Origin: Elusimicrobiota bacterium
Lineage (GTDB): Bacteria > Elusimicrobiota > Elusimicrobia > UBA1565 > UBA9628
Assembly: GCA_028871595.1 (NCBI GenBank)
Contig: JAGWMT010000127.1
Location: forward strand, 1 to 8,821
Length of the DNA: 8,821 nt
Direction: 5' to 3'
Part shown: piece by piece, positions 7,788-8,821 of the stretch
How the letters are laid out: each line of letters opens with the position of its first letter
Position numbering within the stretch: the stretch's first letter is position 1
The notes under the pieces: model-generated
What the model saw: only the letters and a program-made list of their open reading frames with translations
The model's database searches: none
What the model was told of the DNA's origin: nothing
Program-made: the position numbers and the translations under genes

Positions 7788-7934
7788 TCAGCGCCCCTGT
7801 CCGTCGAGGTCCTGATGCGCGGCGGCGGAACGCGCGCGGGCGCCGTCGAAGTCCGGCGGCGGATCGGAGCGACGCTCATGACAGGCGGCGGCCAGAGCGG
7901 ACAGGGCGATCAGGATGAGCAGGGTTCGCTTCAT
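7788..7934 (-). CDS. Small predicted lipoprotein, 48 aa, function unknown
   Basis: This short gene lies between two synthase subunits. From the ATG at 7934 it encodes a basic start (MKRT), a hydrophobic stretch LLILIALSALAAA, and a lipobox-like LAAAC with the lipidated Cys at residue 18. The mature peptide would be only about 31 residues, polar and charged, with a PPP turn (DPPPDFD) and no recognisable fold. The start was chosen because GGAG lies 6 bases upstream of this ATG. An alternative ATG at 7946 overlaps the upstream TAA by one base (TAATG) and would add MEKN. The residue at -3 of the lipobox is Ala rather than the preferred Leu, so signal peptidase II processing is likely but not certain. 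Downstream, 2 bases separate its TGA from the next gene, which also encodes a lipoprotein. I do not recognise a family. The reading frame stays open further upstream only as an out-of-frame shadow of the dehydratase. Confidence 0.7.
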   Translation of the reverse strand: MKRTLLILIALSALAAACHERRSDPPPDFDGARARSAAAHQDLDGQGR

Positions 7935-7940
7935 GTTCTT

Positions 7941-7944
7941 CTCC
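7941..7944 (-). promoter_or_regulatory. Ribosome binding site of the small lipoprotein gene
   Basis: GGAG on the minus strand, followed by AAGAAC (6 bases) and then ATG at 7934. This spacing favours the 7934 start over the ATG at 7946, which has no comparable purine-rich site at the right distance. The site lies within 8 bases of the stop of the dehydratase gene, so the same ribosomes could reinitiate. Confidence 0.65.
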
Positions 7945-7945
7945 A

Positions 7946-8821
7946 TTATGCGGCGGCCTCGGCGGTGTTGCGCCGGAAGGCGGCGGTCAGCGCGGCGGAC
8001 GCGGCGCACTCGCAGCCGTCCATGCGGGCGATCAGCCCGCCGCGTTCGTCCAGGAACTCGATGTCGGCGGACGCCAAGCCGTCGCCCCGCCGCGCCGTCC
8101 GCGCCGTGATCCGGGCTCCCCGCTCCGGGAACTCGGCGTATTGCCGGTAGCGCGAGACGAAGCTCGGCAGGCACGGCGCGCCCATGTGAGCGTCGGTCCA
8201 GAGGATCATCGCCTGAAACGCGGCGTCGAGCGCCGCCGGATCGGCCAGCCACCGGTCGCGCGCCGGGGCGCGCATCCAGGAAGACGGCGCCGGCGCCGTC
8301 TTGGTCTCAACCACCACCCCGTCGGGACCGCAGACCGGGGCCGACAGCAGGAACCGCATGTCCGGACCGTGGAACAAGACCTCGCGGTAGGCGGCGTCGA
8401 GCGTGCGCCCGTAGGGCGGTCCGGACACGTCCAGCGCGGAAGCCGGCGCCGACGGGCGCTTGACGGCGAGCAGGACCCGGGCGGAGACGCACAGCGCGCC
8501 GCCCTCGCCGCGGATCTCGGCGGGAACGACGAATAGGCCGGAGCGCTTCTCCGCCGCGCCGGCGCGCACCGAAAGGACCGTCGTCTTTCCGGCGGCGACC
8601 GGAATGGCCTTGGTCACGCGCAAGTCGTCGAAACCGGCGAAGACCAAGCCGGGATGCGCGTGCAGCGCGCCGTGGGCCAGCCACTCCGCGGACGCTGCCA
8701 AAGGCACCACCGCCCGGCCGTTGATGACGTGCGAGGCCAGGAACGGATGCGTGTCCAAAGACAGGTCGCGCTCGAACGCGACAGGCAAAGCCGCCTTCAC
8801 GCCCGGCAAGGCGGCGATGAC
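7946..8821 (-). CDS. C-terminal fragment of a PUFA-synthase/PKS subunit: polyketide-type dehydratase domain (PfaA/Pfa2-like)
   Basis: The frame is open to the right edge (V-I-A-A-L precedes the first possible TTG start at 8809), so this is the 3' end of a longer gene; 291 residues plus the TAA stop are visible. The whole piece is a double-hotdog PKS dehydratase, which removes water from an ACP-bound beta-hydroxyacyl chain. The N-terminal hotdog shows HPFLASHVINGRAVVP, matching HxxxGxxxxP, with the catalytic His codon at 8731-8729. An LFHGP segment corresponds to the YGPxF motif. The C-terminal hotdog has LDAAFQ, matching DxxxQ, with the catalytic Asp codon at 8227-8225. The His-Asp distance of 168 residues is normal for the family, so the domain looks active. 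The stop abuts the small lipoprotein gene. A C-terminal DH of this kind is expected at the end of PfaA/Pfa2 (KS-AT-ACPs-KR-DH). Assignment to that subunit rests on the neighbouring PfaC-like gene; a different PKS subunit is possible because the upstream domains are not visible. Confidence 0.85.
   Translation of the reverse strand, partial: VIAALPGVKAALPVAFERDLSLDTHPFLASHVINGRAVVPLAASAEWLAHGALHAHPGLVFAGFDDLRVTKAIPVAAGKTTVLSVRAGAAEKRSGLFVVPAEIRGEGGALCVSARVLLAVKRPSAPASALDVSGPPYGRTLDAAYREVLFHGPDMRFLLSAPVCGPDGVVVETKTAPAPSSWMRAPARDRWLADPAALDAAFQAMILWTDAHMGAPCLPSFVSRYRQYAEFPERGARITARTARRGDGLASADIEFLDERGGLIARMDGCECAASAALTAAFRRNTAEAAA

Noticed and set aside
6985..7815. Plus-strand open frames opposite the DUF4384-like lipoprotein (6985-7815 and 7295-7918)
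   Set aside because: The opposing strand has a clear signal peptide, lipobox and domain-like patterns, plus tight coupling to its neighbours. The plus-strand translations have none of these.
7788..8252. A 154-residue version of the small lipoprotein starting far upstream
   Set aside because: The first 100 or so residues overlap the dehydratase out of frame and are Arg-rich. The real start is set by the signal peptide and the GGAG site before the ATG at 7934.
1..8821. Search for tRNA, rRNA, CRISPR repeats, insertion-sequence ends and terminators
   Set aside because: By eye, no such element was found; essentially all bases are within the four minus-strand genes. Repeated motifs at about 6061-5957 and 4663-4556 are protein-level homology between the KS and CLF domains, not a DNA repeat element.

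Overview
The window is a compact, GC-rich stretch of bacterial DNA read entirely on the minus strand. It holds the middle of an operon for a PUFA-synthase-like (Pfa, secondary lipid) multienzyme. Four genes run from high to low coordinates: the 3' end of a large synthase subunit ending in a polyketide-type dehydratase (8821 to 7946), a 48-residue predicted lipoprotein (7934 to 7788), a 331-residue predicted lipoprotein (7785 to 6790), and a very large subunit that starts at 6793 and is still open at base 1 (2264 residues visible). Junctions are 2 to 11 bases or a 4-base overlap, so no room is left for an internal promoter or terminator. There is no stretch over 300 bases without a gene.

The large left-hand subunit reads KS - CLF (inactive KS) - AT - proline-rich linker - four FabA-type hotdog modules forming two dehydratases. 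This is the PfaC layout with a PfaB-type acyltransferase fused inside it, as known from the Pfa3 subunits of myxobacterial PUFA synthases. The right-hand fragment fits the C-terminal dehydratase of a PfaA/Pfa2-type subunit, which would normally also carry the KS, AT, tandem ACPs and KR outside this window. Together the two would elongate, reduce and dehydrate an ACP-bound acyl chain iteratively. The partner enoyl reductase (PfaD/Pfa1) and phosphopantetheinyl transferase are not in the window.

The odd part is the pair of lipoprotein genes between the two synthase subunits. One is tiny. The other has a region resembling FlgT/LPP20-type N-terminal domains followed by a DUF4384-like domain. Tight coupling suggests that synthase and lipoproteins are made together, which would link a cytosolic lipid synthase to an envelope component.

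Taxonomy cannot be fixed from the sequence. High GC, strong GC preference at third codon positions, lipobox signals and the Pfa3-like fusion suggest a GC-rich Gram-negative lineage (Myxococcota-like, or another GC-rich phylum such as Elusimicrobiota or Planctomycetota). This is a weak inference. Long plus-strand open frames are antisense shadows of the GC-biased minus-strand genes.
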